Assembly: GCF_000021325.1 (NCBI RefSeq)
Contig: NC_011365.1
Span: forward strand, 2,322,001 to 2,386,000
Length of the DNA stretch: 64,000 nt
Source of the DNA: Gluconacetobacter diazotrophicus PA1 5
Lineage (GTDB): Bacteria; Pseudomonadota; Alphaproteobacteria; Acetobacterales; Acetobacteraceae
Direction of reading: 5' to 3'
Shown here: positions 18,052 through 29,532 of the stretch, in pieces
Layout of the letters: each line of letters begins with the position of its first letter
Numbering within the stretch: the first letter of the stretch is position 1
Position numbers and translations under genes: made by a program
The notes under the pieces: model-generated
Seen by the model: only the letters and a program-made list of their open reading frames with translations
Told to the model about the DNA's origin: nothing
Databases searched by the model: none

Positions 18052-19038
18052 ATGGAAAAGATGATCGCGATCGCCTCCCGTGCCAAGCCTGAAATGCGCG
18101 ATACCCCGATCACGATCGGGATCGACGTCTCGAAAGATCACCTTGATGCCGCGCTTCATCCGGGCTCCGCGACGCGGCGGTTCGATAATGACGCCGCCGG
18201 TCATACGGCCCTGCGCCGCTGGATCGGCAAACGGGCGGTGGCCCGTATCGTGTTCGAAGCAACGGGGATCTATCACCGTGCCCTTGAGCGCCGCCTGACC
18301 CAGGCGGGCCTGCCCGTCTGCAAGGTCAACCCGCGCCAGGCCCGGCGCTTTGCCGAGGCGACTGGCACGCTGGCCAAGACCGATCGTGTGGATGCGCTCA
18401 TGCTGGCCCGTTTCGGCGTGGCGCTGGAGCCCGCGATACGCCAGGCCCCCAGTGAAAAGCAGGCGGAACTGGCCGAACTCGTCGCCGCCCGCGAGGGGCT
18501 TTCGCGTGACCGGACGAGAACCCTGAACCGCAAGGCCGCCACGGAGAACGGCCTGCTCCTGCGTCAGACCCGCCATCGCCTGCGTCAGATCGAAGCGCAG
18601 ATCGCGGCCATCGACAAGGCGGTCGCGGCCCTGATCGACGCCGAACCCGTAATGGCGCACCGGCGCGATATCCTGCTCAGCATTCCCGGCGTGGGCGCCA
18701 CCACAGCCCATGCCCTGCTGGCCAACATGCCCGAACTCGGCAGCATGGAGGAGGGGCAGGCCGGCGCGCTGGCCGGCCTCGCGCCCATTACGCGCCAGTC
18801 GGGAACCTGGCAGGGAAAGAGCGTCATCCGGGGCGGCCGCGCTCAGCTGCGCCGGGCCCTCTACATGCCGGCACTGGTCGCCATCCGGCATAATCCCGAT
18901 CTCAAGCGCCAATATGACGCTCTCGTCGCACGCGGAAAACCGGCCATGCTCGCCATCACCGCCGTCATGAGGAAGCTCATCGTCCTCGCAAACGCACTCC
19001 TGCGACAGGATCGCTCATGGGCACCAAAAATAGCTTGA
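18052..19038 (+). mobile_element. IS110-family transposase and its element
   Basis: This is a 328-residue DEDD transposase of the IS110 family. The RuvC-like N-terminal domain shows Asp25 in IGIDVSKDHLDAAL, Glu69 in IVFEATGIYH and Asp111/Asp114 in KTDRVDALMLARF. The C-terminal Transposase_20 domain has the helix-hairpin-helix SIPGVGATTAHALLAN and the likely catalytic Ser near 250 (LAPITRQSGTWQGK). The gene is full-length with no stop or frameshift, so the element may be active. The ends are not certain. An 11-base direct repeat (CCCCGGATGAC) occurs at 18030-18040 and again at 19086-19096. IS110 elements encode a structured bridge RNA in a noncoding end, and the 204-base leader is the obvious candidate. 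Confidence 0.93.
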
Positions 19039-19065
19039 TCAAGACGGATACTCAGCCCGGACCCG

Positions 19066-19146
19066 GCAGGGCATGATGCCCTGCACCCCGGATGACTGGG
19101 TTTCCAAAGGGCCAAGCCCTTTGGCGGGTCCAGGGCAGCGCCCTGG
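19066..19146. repeat. Three consecutive hairpins after the IS110 transposase
   Basis: Three perfect hairpins stand in a row: GCAGGGCAT/ATGCCCTGC (19066-19084), CCAAAGGGC/GCCCTTTGG (19104-19124) and CCAGGGC/GCCCTGG (19130-19146). The last two look like a common acetic-acid-bacterial intergenic repeat unit. They also lie just past the stop of the converging exported protein, so they could end transcription from both sides, though there is no T run. Confidence 0.7.
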
Positions 19147-19154
19147 CCTTCAGG

Positions 19155-19748
19155 TCAATGCTGGTCCCGTCCGTCCGAATGACGGAACAGGGTATCGGCC
19201 TCTTTCTTCTGTGCGTCGCTCAGGCCGTTATACAGTGTGCGGAACGCCATGTTCAGCGCCTGCAGGTTCTGCGCGCGCTGCGTTATCAGGTCGGCATAGG
19301 ACTGCATGTTGTCGGGCGCGCTCATGCCCGCCAGCTTCTCGCGGCGCTGCAGGATGGCGTCGTGGAAGCGGGTGGCGTTGTCGCGCATCACCTGGACGAA
19401 CGCGCCCCAGGCGGTTTCCTGCGCGGATGTGATGCCCAGTTGCTGGTGTAGGGTGGCGATGTGCGCCGCCAGCAGGTCGGGCGCCGAGTCATGGGGGGTA
19501 TGGACCGGAACGGCCGAGCCCTGGCTGGAAGGGGCCTGGCTGGACGGGCCGGGGGTGCCGGAAGCGGGAGCACTGGAAGCAGGGGTGCTGGGGCTGGCGG
19601 TGCCCGGACCTGCCGTGCCGGGGCTGGCCGCCGTCTGGCCGGCCGGCGCGGCGCCCGGTGCGGCGGGCGGAGGCGCGTCGGCGGCCGCGAGGGCCGGGGC
19701 CGGGAGCAGGGTGAGGGCGGCGAGGAGCGTGAACCGGCGAACGGTCAT
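19155..19748 (-). CDS. Exported Spy/CpxP-like protein
   Basis: The product is a periplasmic protein of 197 residues with a clear signal peptide (MTVRRFTLLAALTLLPAPALA) and a long Ala/Pro/Ser/Gly-rich linker (about 22-90). Its helical C-terminal domain carries the Spy/CpxP-type pattern: LHQQLGITSAQETAWGAF, two heptad-like helices, then LNMAFRTLYNGLSDAQKKEADTLF, equivalent to LTxxQ. Spy-like proteins act as periplasmic chaperones or metal sensors under envelope stress. The stress trigger here is not known. It lies 49 bases after the small glycine-rich gene, probably in one transcript. Confidence 0.8.
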   Translation of the reverse strand: MTVRRFTLLAALTLLPAPALAAADAPPPAAPGAAPAGQTAASPGTAGPGTASPSTPASSAPASGTPGPSSQAPSSQGSAVPVHTPHDSAPDLLAAHIATLHQQLGITSAQETAWGAFVQVMRDNATRFHDAILQRREKLAGMSAPDNMQSYADLITQRAQNLQALNMAFRTLYNGLSDAQKKEADTLFRHSDGRDQH

Positions 19749-19797
19749 GAACGGATGACTCCGGTAAAGGCGGGTGGACGGAAGGGGGCCGGCCGCA

Positions 19798-20175
19798 TCA
19801 ATAGGGCGACGGTCCGTACGACGTCTGGGGGTAATAAGCCGGCGGCGGGGGCGGAGGTTCCGCCTGCGGGGAATAGGCGGCGGGCGGCGGCGCCGCCTGC
19901 GACGACAGCGCCCCGCCGACCAGCGCGCCGACGGCCAGGCCCGCAATGCCGGCACCGACGACGGCCCCGACTCCCGGGCCGCGATGATAGCCGCCGCCAC
20001 CGCGCCAGCCGGGGCGGCCCCGGCCCCAGTCGCGATGCTCGATATGACGGCCGCCGCCGTGCCAGCCGGGGCCGCCATGACCGCGCTGGGCCAGCGCGGC
20101 CTGCGGCAGGGTGGTGGCGATGGTCCCGGTCAGGCAGATGCCGGCCAGAAGCAGGGGCAAGGTTTGAACCCGCAT
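19798..20175 (-). CDS. Small exported Gly/His/Pro-rich protein
   Basis: This is a 125-residue protein I cannot place in a named family. It has a signal peptide (cut after ALA near residue 29), a Gly/His/Arg-rich stretch (QRGHGGPGWHGGGRHIEHRD), a glycine-zipper-like hydrophobic segment (VGAVVGAGIAGLAVGALVGG, about 68-90) and a Pro/Tyr-rich tail. The glycine-zipper segment and the His-rich region resemble small envelope proteins of acetic acid bacteria. It is upstream of the Spy-like gene and likely co-transcribed with it. Confidence 0.7.
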   Translation of the reverse strand: MRVQTLPLLLAGICLTGTIATTLPQAALAQRGHGGPGWHGGGRHIEHRDWGRGRPGWRGGGGYHRGPGVGAVVGAGIAGLAVGALVGGALSSQAAPPPAAYSPQAEPPPPPPAYYPQTSYGPSPY

Positions 20176-20268
20176 GATGGGGCTCCTTTATCGATCAGTA
20201 ACGTCCTCGGAGCGTACTATCGGCATCAATCTTGGCGGAATCGCGGCTTCCCTTTCCGCAGGCGATGG

Positions 20269-20916
20269 TCAGGCGGCGCGCGACAGGCGCTTGGCCAGGG
20301 CAGAGAGGCGGTGGCGGCGCAGTTCGCTGCGGGCCTTGGCGCCGGTTTCCATGTAGTTGAGCTGGATCGTGTAGCGCCGGCCGACATATTGCCGGTGGCC
20401 GTGCCACGTGGTCGGCCCGTTGGGGAAGATCAGCAGCGTGCCGTCCACGGGCGGGACCTCGGCGGCGAAATCCTCGATATCGTCCGGGCCGCGCAGTAGG
20501 CGCACGCAGCCTTCCTGCCGGGCCCAGGACGCGCTGGCCGGGTTCAGGTACAGCAGCACCGTCACGCGCTTGGCCACCGAATCGCAATGGATGCGCCCGT
20601 CCTTCTCGCGGGTGCGGCCCCGCAGGGTCAGCATGGTCGGCGCATCGTGCAGGTCCAGGCCGAACTTGCGGGCGATGATCCCGCGCAGGACCGGCCCCTC
20701 CATTTCCTCCATCACGCCGCGCACCAGCGGGGACACGGCCAGGGCGGAAGGGGGGAACGACCCGCCGGAGGCCAGCTCCGGCAGCGACGCCACCAGGGCT
20801 TGCAGGTCATCCGGCCGGATGAAGTGGGGGACGACCGCATGGGGGAAGGGATCGTCGGAAACCGGGGCGGCTTCCAGCGCGGCATAATCGGGACGGATCG
20901 GCGCGGTAATGGTCAT
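20269..20916 (-). CDS. 2-oxoglutarate/Fe(II)-dependent oxygenase-like protein
   Basis: This is a 2OG-Fe(II) oxygenase superfamily protein, 215 residues, similar to prolyl-hydroxylase-like enzymes. The HxD metal pair is seen in GRIHCDSVAK, the distal His in PTTWHGHRQYV, and the 2OG-binding Arg in the following GRRYTIQLNYM. The N terminus (AVVPHFIRPDDLQALVASLP) matches the family start. The substrate is unknown. An in-frame ATG 36 bases further upstream is possible. The AhpD-like gene lies 96 bases upstream on the same strand. Confidence 0.82.
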   Translation of the reverse strand: MTITAPIRPDYAALEAAPVSDDPFPHAVVPHFIRPDDLQALVASLPELASGGSFPPSALAVSPLVRGVMEEMEGPVLRGIIARKFGLDLHDAPTMLTLRGRTREKDGRIHCDSVAKRVTVLLYLNPASASWARQEGCVRLLRGPDDIEDFAAEVPPVDGTLLIFPNGPTTWHGHRQYVGRRYTIQLNYMETGAKARSELRRHRLSALAKRLSRAA

Positions 20917-21012
20917 GGTACCTGCGAAGGGCTGATGGAGACCAGATTCCAATTCCTAGGCCCGGAGGTGCCCCGGAATCAAGGCATTGGCGCGCACCCG
21001 CCCCGCCCCGTC

Positions 21013-21357
21013 TCAGCCCGCCTCGGCGGCCTTCTGCACCGCGTCGATCACCCGGGTGGAATAGACCGCCGCCGCCCCGGCATTCAGCGCGACGGCGACA
21101 CCCAGCGCCTCGGCGATTTCCTCCTTCGTGGCGCCGGCGTCCACCGCCGCCCTGGAATGGACCGCGATGCATCCGTCGCAGCGGGTCGTGACCGCCACCG
21201 CCAGCGCGATCAGTTCGCGCGTCTTGGCGTCCAGCCGGCCGGTGGTGACGGCGGCCTCTTCCAGCGTGGTCAGGCCCTCGACCGTACCGGGTGTCAGGGC
21301 AGCCAGCTTGGGCATGGTCTGGCCGAGATAGCGGCGATAGGCGGACCAGTCGATCAT
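21013..21357 (-). CDS. Carboxymuconolactone decarboxylase / AhpD-like protein
   Basis: This is a 114-residue protein of the AhpD-like fold. The redox/active-site motif is RCDGCIAVHSRAA (CxxC then His), preceded by KTRELIALAVAV and followed by ATKEEIAEALGVAVALNAGAA. Family members include AhpD-type alkylhydroperoxidases and gamma-carboxymuconolactone decarboxylase. No catabolic genes are nearby, so a peroxidase-type function is more likely. It diverges from zapE with about 130 bases between the starts. Confidence 0.88.
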   Translation of the reverse strand: MIDWSAYRRYLGQTMPKLAALTPGTVEGLTTLEEAAVTTGRLDAKTRELIALAVAVTTRCDGCIAVHSRAAVDAGATKEEIAEALGVAVALNAGAAAVYSTRVIDAVQKAAEAG

Positions 21358-21488
21358 CGCGCAACATCCTTGTTTCGTGGTCGTGAATACGGTTTCAAGT
21401 TCACCAGATAGAGAGCAGGCCTGTCACGACACGGTTTGGCGACCGCACGCTCTTGCTGAGAATGGTTGCTGGCGCTATCGGCGTTGTT

Positions 21489-22703
21489 ATGGAAGCCGCC
21501 CTTTCGCTCTTCGCCTCGGACCTGCATCTTCCCCCCGGAACGGGACCCCTGGCCGCGTACCAGGCCCGGGTGAATGCGGGCCTGCTCTCCGCCGATCCCG
21601 AACAGGCCAAGGCCGCGGCGCGTCTGGACCGGCTGTGGCGGGAACTGCCCGGCTATCACCCCGTGGTGCGCCGGCCGCCGCCGCAGGGGATTTTCAGCCA
21701 CGGGCTGCTGGGCAAGGGGCTGGGCAGCCTGAAATCCCGCCTCGGCCTGGCCGGCGGTGCCGCCCAACCGCCGCGCCCGCGCGGCGTGTACCTGGTGGGG
21801 CAGGTCGGGCGCGGCAAGACCATGCTGATGGACCTGTTCTTCGAGCTGGCCCCGGTGGAACACAAGAAACGGGTGCATTTCCATCGTTTCATGCAGGACG
21901 TCCACCAGCGCCTGCACGCCATGAAGATCGCCCATCCGGACCTGACCGATCCGATCCCGCCGCTGGCCCACGCCATCGCGGACGAGGCCTGGCTGCTGTG
22001 CTTCGACGAATTCCAGGTGAACGACATCGCCGACGCGATGGTCCTGGGCCGCCTGTTCGAATATCTGTTCGCCGAGGGCGTGGTCGTGGTCGCGACCTCG
22101 AACACCGAGCCCAAGGATCTGTTCCAGAACCGGCCGGGCGCGGACGCCTTCCGCCCCTTCATCGCCATCATCCAGCGCGAGGTCGACACGGTGGAACTGG
22201 ATTCCCCGCGCGATTACCGCAGGGGCGGCATGCGCGGCATGGCGACCTGGATCGTCCCCCCGGGCCCCGACGCGGAGCTGGAGTTGGATTCGCTGTTCAT
22301 GCGCCTGGCCGACGGCGCCCCGGTGCGCCCGGTGAAGCTGGAGGTGATGGGCCGGACGTTCGCGGTGCCGGTGGCGGCCGGTCCGGTCGCGCGCTTCACC
22401 TTTCCCGATCTGTGCGGCCGGCCGCTGGGCGCGGGCGACTATCTGGCCCTGGCCAACCGCTTCGCGGCGCTGGTCCTGGACGACGTGCCGCGCCTGGGCC
22501 CCGACAATTTCGATGTCGCCCGCCGTTTCATCGTGCTGATCGATACGCTCTACGAACAGAAGGTCAAGCTGTTCGCCTCGGCCGAGGACCAGCCGGACGC
22601 CATCTACCAGAAGGGTGACGGCGCGCAGGCTTTCGAACGTACCGCATCGCGCCTGGAAGAAATGCAGAGCGCTGCCTACCTGGACCTGCCGCACCTGTCC
22701 TGA
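21489..22703 (+). CDS. zapE: Cell division ATPase ZapE (AFG1-like)
   Basis: This AAA-type ATPase of the AFG1/ZapE family has 404 residues. In E. coli it destabilises FtsZ polymers and is needed at the constricting ring under oxygen-poor or hot conditions. The Walker A (LVGQVGRGKTMLMD), the conserved HFHRFMQDVHQRLH segment and the Walker B-like LLCFDEFQVNDIADAM are intact, as are ATSNTEPKDLF and the late GDYLALANRFAALVLDDVP. In-frame starts at 21453 (TTG) and 21462 (ATG) are also possible. I chose the ATG nearest the homologous region. Confidence 0.93.
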   Translation: MEAALSLFASDLHLPPGTGPLAAYQARVNAGLLSADPEQAKAAARLDRLWRELPGYHPVVRRPPPQGIFSHGLLGKGLGSLKSRLGLAGGAAQPPRPRGVYLVGQVGRGKTMLMDLFFELAPVEHKKRVHFHRFMQDVHQRLHAMKIAHPDLTDPIPPLAHAIADEAWLLCFDEFQVNDIADAMVLGRLFEYLFAEGVVVVATSNTEPKDLFQNRPGADAFRPFIAIIQREVDTVELDSPRDYRRGGMRGMATWIVPPGPDAELELDSLFMRLADGAPVRPVKLEVMGRTFAVPVAAGPVARFTFPDLCGRPLGAGDYLALANRFAALVLDDVPRLGPDNFDVARRFIVLIDTLYEQKVKLFASAEDQPDAIYQKGDGAQAFERTASRLEEMQSAAYLDLPHLS

Positions 22704-23058
22704 CCGGGGCGCCGGCCGCCCGACCGCCCGGGGGCGCCGTTTCGCCATTCCTGCGCATGTTCCTTACGGTCACGGCATCGTGACGGTTATGGCGAGGGTG
22801 TGACTGGCGGGGCGGTAGGCAAGTGGTTCGCGCTTTGCTTGGGTAGGGCGCCTGTTCCGTTCGGCGGAAACGGAAAGGTGAGTATGCGTGCAGAGCAATC
22901 CAGCCCGTGGTGAATGATGGCGGCGGATGGCCCGGGGTGACGCTAGGGTTGGGACGACAAGCGGTGCGGGCCGGGAAGGGCGTCATGATCGGCGGCCAGG
23001 GCGCGAAACCGGACAATGACGCGGCCAAGAAGGCCGCCAGTGAGGAGATGTCTTCAAG
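22704..23058 (+). promoter_or_regulatory. Leader region of the 2-oxoglutarate dehydrogenase operon
   Basis: About 355 bases hold the promoter region of odhA-odhB-lpd. I see an inverted repeat TTCCGTT/AACGGAA (22855-22875) that could be an operator. A 28-codon open frame starting at 22985 has a GGGAAGGGC ribosome site and ends thirteen bases inside odhA. No clear -35/-10 pair is seen. Confidence 0.45.
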
Positions 23059-25926
<2,868 letters not shown>

Positions 25927-25932
25927 CGGAAC

Positions 25933-25954
25933 GCCCCGGCCGCGGGGCCGGGGC
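25933..25954 (+). terminator. Hairpin between odhA and odhB
   Basis: A 9-bp G/C stem (GCCCCGGCC with GGCCGGGGC, 4-base loop) lies 6 bases after the odhA stop with no T run. It is more likely a processing or attenuation structure setting the odhA:odhB ratio than a complete terminator. Confidence 0.5.
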
Positions 25955-26126
25955 ATTGAAAACTGGCCGGAATGGCGGTGTCGTTCCGGCTTCAGTCCGG
26001 TTATGTTGAAAGTGCACAAGCCGGCAGACGACGGGCGAGGGGCATGCGAGCCATGTCCCGGTCGGGGGCATGCGGTCCCGGTCCAGCGCGCGCGGATCTG
26101 TCCGGCAGGGGGAATGGAAAGAAACG

Positions 26127-27401
26127 ATGTCTGCCGAGATCAAGGTCCCGACTCTGGGCGAGAGCGTGACGACCGCCACGATTGCGAAATGGCTGAAGAA
26201 GCCCGGTGAAGCGGTGACGGCCGACGAACCGGTGGTGGAACTGGAGACCGACAAGGTCAGCGTCGAGGTCGCGGCGCCCGAAGCCGGCGTGATGGGCCCG
26301 CAACTGGTGGCCGAGGGTGACGAGGTCGAGGTCGGCACCGTCCTGGCCTCGGTCGAGGCCGGCAGCGGCGCCGCCGCCAAGCCCGCGGCCGCTGCCCCGG
26401 CGCCGAAGAAGGCCGCCGAGGCCCCGAAGGCCCCGGCCGGCGTGCAGGCCCAGCCGACCACCAGCGGCCCCGTCGCCCGTCCCGCGACCCCGCCGTCCGA
26501 CGTCGCGGCCCAGGGGGCGGCCCACGCGCCGATGCCGTCGGCCCAGAAGATGATGACCGAAAAGGGCGTGACGACCGCCGAAATCGGAATCGGCACCGGC
26601 AAGGACGGGCGCGTGACCAAGGGTGACGTCCTGGCCTTCCTGTCGCAGCCGCCGGTGGCCAAGGCCGCCGCGGCCCCGGCCGCCCCGCGCACCGACGACC
26701 CGCGCGAGGAACGGGTGAAGATGACCCGCCTGCGCCGGACCATCGCCCGCCGCCTGAAGGACGCGCAGAACACCGCCGCCCTGCTGACCACCTTCAACGA
26801 GGTGGACATGTCGGCGGCCAAGGCGATGCGCGCCGAATATCGCGATCTGTTCGAGAAGAAGAACGGCGGCGTGAAGCTGGGCTTCATGTCGATCTTCGCC
26901 AAGGCGGCCATCGCGGCGCTGAAGGAATTCCCGGCGATCAACGCGGAAATCGACGGCGACGACGTGATCTATCGCGAATTCATCAATCTCGGCATCGCGG
27001 TCGGCGGCCCGAACGGGCTGGTCGTGCCGGTCATCCGCGACGCGGACAAGCTGAACTTCGCGGGGATCGAAAGCGCGATCGCGGGCTTCGGCAAGCGTGC
27101 GCGTGACGGGTCGCTGAAACTGGACGAACTGTCGGGCGGCACGTTCTCGATCACCAACGGTGGCATCTACGGTTCGCTGATGTCCACGCCGATCGTCAAT
27201 GCCCCGCAGTCGGGCATCCTGGGCATGCATGCCATCCAGGACCGTCCGGTCGCCGTGAACGGCCAGGTCGTGATCCGGCCGATGATGTACATCGCCCTGA
27301 CCTACGATCACCGCATCGTCGACGGCAAGGAGGCTGTCAGCTTCCTGGTGCGCGTCAAGCAGAACGTGGAAGACCCGCGTCGTCTGCTGCTCGAGGTCTG
27401 A
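26127..27401 (+). CDS. odhB: Dihydrolipoyl succinyltransferase E2 component
   Basis: OdhB/SucB (424 residues) forms the core of the 2-oxoglutarate dehydrogenase complex. It has one lipoyl domain (about 2-76, lipoyl Lys in ETDKVSVEV), an Ala/Pro linker, a peripheral-subunit-binding domain (about 130-166, [14 protein letters not shown]), a second linker, and the acyltransferase domain with the active-site [17 protein letters not shown]. The start chosen ([13 protein letters not shown]) has a GGAAAG site. The 76 lipoyl-domain residues are nearly the same as those fused to the following E3 gene. The preceding 200 bases hold only the intergenic hairpin. Confidence 0.97.
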   Translation: MSAEIKVPTLGESVTTATIAKWLKKPGEAVTADEPVVELETDKVSVEVAAPEAGVMGPQLVAEGDEVEVGTVLASVEAGSGAAAKPAAAAPAPKKAAEAPKAPAGVQAQPTTSGPVARPATPPSDVAAQGAAHAPMPSAQKMMTEKGVTTAEIGIGTGKDGRVTKGDVLAFLSQPPVAKAAAAPAAPRTDDPREERVKMTRLRRTIARRLKDAQNTAALLTTFNEVDMSAAKAMRAEYRDLFEKKNGGVKLGFMSIFAKAAIAALKEFPAINAEIDGDDVIYREFINLGIAVGGPNGLVVPVIRDADKLNFAGIESAIAGFGKRARDGSLKLDELSGGTFSITNGGIYGSLMSTPIVNAPQSGILGMHAIQDRPVAVNGQVVIRPMMYIALTYDHRIVDGKEAVSFLVRVKQNVEDPRRLLLEV

Positions 27402-27478
27402 TGCGCCGGGCCGGGCCGGGTTCCTAATCCCAGCCCGGCCCGCCGATCCATCCGACCCATCGAACGCAGGACAGAAAC

Positions 27479-29224
27479 ATGACCATTGAAATCAAGGTGC
27501 CGACTCTCGGTGAGAGCGTCACGACCGCCACGATCGGCAAATGGCTGAAGCAGCCGGGCGACAGCGTTGCTGCCGACGAACCGGTGGTGGAACTGGAAAC
27601 CGACAAGGTCAGCGTCGAGGTCGCGGCCCCCGCCGCCGGCCGCCTGGGCGCGCATGCCGTCGCCGAGGGCGAGGAGGTCGCGGTCGGCGCCCTGCTGACC
27701 AGTGTCGAGGAAGGCGCCGCCGGTGCCGCCCCCAAGGCGGCTGCCCCAGCCGCCGCCAAGCCCGCGCCGAAGGCGGAGGCCAAGCCGGCCGCCGCTCCGG
27801 CCCCGGCCGCGACCCCTGCCGCCGCCCCGCCGGCGGAAACCGATTACGACGTCATCGTCATCGGGGCCGGCCCGGGCGGGTATGTCTGCGCCATTCGCGC
27901 GGCGCAGCTTGGTTTCAAGGTCGCCTGCGTCGAGAAGCGCGCGACCCTGGGCGGAACCTGCCTGAATGTCGGCTGCATTCCCTCGAAGGCACTGCTGCAA
28001 TCGTCCGAGAACTATCATGCCGCGGCGCATGACTATGCCGGGCACGGCATCGTGCTCGACAGCGTGAAGCTGGACCTGGCCCGCATGATGGCCCGCAAGG
28101 GCGAGGTGGTCGAGGCCAACGTCAAGGGCGTCGAATTCCTGTTCAAGAAGAACAAGGTCACCTGGCTGAAGGGCACCGGGAAGCTGGAAGGCACCGGCCG
28201 CATCACGGTGGACGGCAAGCCGGTGACGGCGAAGCACATCGTGATCGCCAGCGGCAGCGACAGTGCCGGCCTGCCGGGCGTCGAAGTGGACGAGAAGGTC
28301 ATCGTGACCTCGACCGGCGCGCTGGAACTGTCCGCCGTGCCGAAGAAGATGGTGGTGATCGGCGGCGGCGTCATCGGCCTGGAGCTGGGCAGCGTGTGGC
28401 ACCGCCTGGGCGCCGAGGTGACGGTGGTCGAATTCCTCGACCGCCTGGTACCGGGGACCGATGGCGAAATCGCCAAGCAGTTCCAGCGCATCCTGACCAA
28501 GCAGGGCCTGCAGTTCAAGCTGGGCCACAAGGTCACCAAGGCGGACAAGACCGGCAAGGGCGTGACCCTGACGGTTGAGCCGGCGGCGGGCGGCACGGCC
28601 GAGACGCTGGAGGCGGACATCGTCCTTCTGGCGATCGGCCGCAACGCCTACAGCAAGGGCCTGGGTGTGGAAGAGGCCGGCGTCGCACTGGACAAGCGCG
28701 GCCGGATCATCACCGACGGTCATTTCGCGACCAGCGTGCCGGGCGTCTATGCGATCGGCGACGTGATCGCCGGCCCGATGCTGGCGCACAAGGCCGAGGA
28801 GGAAGGCGTCGCGATCGCGGAAATCCTGGCCGGCCAGGCGGGCCATGTGAATTACGACGCGATCCCGGGCGTGGTCTATACGTGGCCCGAGGTCGCGACC
28901 GTGGGGCGGACCGAAGAGGACCTGAAATCGTCCGGCGTGACCTACAAGGTCGGCAAGTTCCCCTTCACCGCCAACGGCCGCGCGCGTGCCATCGGCATGA
29001 CGGACGGCTTCGTGAAGGTGCTGGCCGAAGCGACCACGGACCGCGTGCTGGGCGTGCATATCATCGGCCCCGGCGCCGGCGAAATGATCGCCGAGGCCAC
29101 GCTGGCGATGGAATTCGGGGCTTCCTCGGAAGACATCGCCCGCACCTGCCACGCGCATCCGACCCTCAGCGAGGCGTTGAAGGAGGCCGCGCTGGACGTC
29201 GAGAAGCGCGCCATCCACATCTGA
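27479..29224 (+). CDS. lpd: Dihydrolipoamide dehydrogenase with N-terminal lipoyl domain
   Basis: This is the E3 flavoprotein of the complex, at 581 residues about 115 longer than a plain E3 because it carries its own lipoyl domain (about 2-76, lipoyl Lys in ETDKVSVEV) and an Ala/Pro/Lys-rich linker (about 80-120). The E3 part has the FAD fold [15 protein letters not shown], the redox disulfide [15 protein letters not shown], the NAD fold [16 protein letters not shown] and the C-terminal catalytic His in [15 protein letters not shown]. Fused lipoyl-E3 proteins are known in some bacteria. The lipoyl domain is nearly a copy of the one in OdhB, which suggests recent duplication. It is last in the odhA-odhB-lpd operon. 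Confidence 0.97.
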   Translation: MTIEIKVPTLGESVTTATIGKWLKQPGDSVAADEPVVELETDKVSVEVAAPAAGRLGAHAVAEGEEVAVGALLTSVEEGAAGAAPKAAAPAAAKPAPKAEAKPAAAPAPAATPAAAPPAETDYDVIVIGAGPGGYVCAIRAAQLGFKVACVEKRATLGGTCLNVGCIPSKALLQSSENYHAAAHDYAGHGIVLDSVKLDLARMMARKGEVVEANVKGVEFLFKKNKVTWLKGTGKLEGTGRITVDGKPVTAKHIVIASGSDSAGLPGVEVDEKVIVTSTGALELSAVPKKMVVIGGGVIGLELGSVWHRLGAEVTVVEFLDRLVPGTDGEIAKQFQRILTKQGLQFKLGHKVTKADKTGKGVTLTVEPAAGGTAETLEADIVLLAIGRNAYSKGLGVEEAGVALDKRGRIITDGHFATSVPGVYAIGDVIAGPMLAHKAEEEGVAIAEILAGQAGHVNYDAIPGVVYTWPEVATVGRTEEDLKSSGVTYKVGKFPFTANGRARAIGMTDGFVKVLAEATTDRVLGVHIIGPGAGEMIAEATLAMEFGASSEDIARTCHAHPTLSEALKEAALDVEKRAIHI

Positions 29225-29234
29225 CCGACCGGCC

Positions 29235-29271
29235 GCACGGATGGGCGGCCCCTGGGCCCGCCCATCCGTGC
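29235..29271 (+). terminator. Long stem after lpd
   Basis: A perfect 14-bp stem (GCACGGATGGGCGG with its complement, 9-base loop) starts eleven bases after the lpd stop. No T run follows, so it may act as a weak terminator or protect the 3' end of the operon transcript. Confidence 0.6.
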
Positions 29272-29357
29272 ATCACGTCCCGTCCGGGAACGCGAAGCCG
29301 TGCCGGGCGTCATGACACAGGGTTGTTATGACGCTGCCGGGCCGGTGGCGGGGCTGA

Positions 29358-29519
29358 GAGGCTGTTTCAGAAGTTCTGATGCTGAGCGAGAGCGGCCCGA
29401 AGGGCCGCGCCCGGCGTGTGTTTCAGAGCACCGAAGCGGAGCGGCCTTGTGGGCCGTGAGCAGCGGAGCGCAGGAAACGCGCGTCGGATCGCCAGCAGCG
29501 GGGCTTTTGAAACAGCTTC
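29358..29519. mobile_element. MITE-like element with TGA target duplications
   Basis: A 162-bp noncoding element has imperfect terminal inverted repeats: GAGGCTGTTTCAGAAG at the left and, read inward from the right, GAAGCTGTTTCAAAAG (14 of 16 identical). The trinucleotide TGA lies directly outside both ends (29355-29357 and 29520-29522), matching the TNA target duplication of IS1031-type IS5-family transposons. Its interior contains a GCGGCCC/GGGCCGC hairpin and no transposase. It sits in the 5' region of the L,D-transpeptidase gene. Confidence 0.72.
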
Positions 29520-29532
29520 TGAAGGGGGGCGC

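Larger units (their letters stand above)
29225..29532. other. Gene-free stretch between lpd and the L,D-transpeptidase
   Basis: About 308 bases with no gene. It holds the lpd 3' hairpin, then about 80 bases with nothing recognised, then a 162-bp MITE-like element that ends thirteen bases before the L,D-transpeptidase start. Any promoter for that gene must lie in or before the element. Confidence 0.6.
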
